A stretch of DNA of 6,691 bases from Nitrosomonadales bacterium (GTDB taxonomy: Bacteria > Pseudomonadota > Gammaproteobacteria > Burkholderiales > Sulfuricellaceae). The notes below the pieces were generated by a model that was given only the letters and a program-made list of their open reading frames with translations, searched no databases and had not been told where the DNA came from. The DNA is taken from assembly GCA_003104895.1 (NCBI GenBank), contig PQAG01000191.1, positions 1 through 6,691 on the forward strand. Reading direction: 5' to 3'. Below, piece by piece: positions 6,438 through 6,691 of this stretch (positions within the stretch are counted from its first letter, which is position 1; the number at the start of each line of letters is the position of its first letter). Made by a program: the position numbers and the translations under genes.

Positions 6438-6691
6438 ATGCCTCCCCGCCAGAAAAACCATTTGCCGCCCGTCCACCGCCAGCGCGGCGCGGTGCTGATG
6501 CTGCTATTGCTGCTGGTCAGCGTGGGGGCGCTGGCGGTGTTCGTGAGCGGGTTGAACCGGGCCGCCCAGCAGCTGGAGCGGGGCCGGATTACCAATGAGG
6601 CGCTGGCCCAGGCCAAGGAGGCATTGATTGGGTATGCTGCGACTTATCGAGACACTCACTTGAATTCGGTTTCTGGTTATTTGCCTTGCCC
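6438..6691 (+). CDS. Pilin-like single-pass membrane protein, 3' partial (possible minor/tip subunit)
   Basis: Eighty-four codons and two bases are visible and the frame is open to the right edge. The N-terminus is basic with an Arg-Gln-Arg-Gly (residues 15-18: RQRG) directly before a 20-residue hydrophobic helix (GAVLMLLLLLVSVGALAVFV), then a polar helix with ALAQAKEALIGYA (about 60-72) and GYLPCP at the edge. RG followed by a hydrophobic helix resembles prepilin cleavage regions of PilX, GspK and MshP. The usual glutamate at position +5 after the glycine is absent (Leu). The AQAKEALIGYA and LPCP motifs recur in uncharacterised large proteins next to MSHA-like loci, as far as I recall. It could be a minor or tip pilin, or an uncleaved bitopic protein. 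The last 71 bases are markedly AT-richer than the rest. Because the C-terminus is outside, function cannot be fixed. Confidence 0.75.
   Translation, partial: MPPRQKNHLPPVHRQRGAVLMLLLLLVSVGALAVFVSGLNRAAQQLERGRITNEALAQAKEALIGYAATYRDTHLNSVSGYLPC

Noticed and set aside
1..6691. Whole locus considered as a type II secretion system, because of GspE/GspF/GspL/GspM-like parts.
   Set aside because: The MshEN domain, the TPR gene before the ATPase and the GspC-unlike exported protein fit MSHA-type pili better; no GspG-K pseudopilin cluster is visible. The flanks could still change this.

Overview
The window is a stretch of GC-rich bacterial DNA (roughly 60% GC by eye, strong G/C preference at third codon positions) filled by six genes on the + strand. 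All are tightly packed and almost certainly one operon. The protein families and their wording suggest a betaproteobacterium, perhaps of the Nitrosomonadales/Gallionellales type. That assignment is inference from family resemblance, not from a marker gene.

The locus encodes the inner-membrane and motor part of a type IV pilus-like machine of the MSHA (mannose-sensitive haemagglutinin) kind. In order: the C-terminal part of a TPR protein in the MshN position (1-824, 5' end outside); a complete MshE/GspE/PilB-family assembly ATPase with an N-terminal MshEN cyclic-di-GMP-binding domain (825-2528); an MshG/GspF/PilC platform protein (2536-3738); a 510-residue protein with a PilM-like cytoplasmic half joined through one membrane segment to a PilN-like periplasmic half, as in GspL (3755-5287); a PilO/MshJ/GspM-like bitopic protein (5284-5904); an exported PilP/MshK-like protein (5901-6428); and the start of a pilin-like membrane-anchored protein (6438 to the right edge).

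Junctions are TAAATG (genes 1/2), 7 nt (2/3), 16 nt (3/4), ATGA overlap (4/5), ATGA overlap (5/6) and 9 nt (6/7). I see no terminator, internal promoter, RNA gene, repeat array or mobile element, and no gene-free stretch over 300 bases.

Expected joint function: the ATPase turns ATP hydrolysis, probably licensed by c-di-GMP, into movement of the platform protein. The PilM/N-like, PilO-like and PilP-like proteins form the alignment complex linking motor to outer-membrane secretin. The TPR protein probably helps assembly. The last gene may supply a minor or tip pilin-like subunit. Secretin (mshL-like), ExeA-like ATPase (mshM-like), major pilin and prepilin peptidase are not in the window. The main points of interest are the near-perfect first c-di-GMP motif of the ATPase, the PilM-PilN fusion, a gene order different from classical msh loci, and an abrupt GC drop in the last gene.
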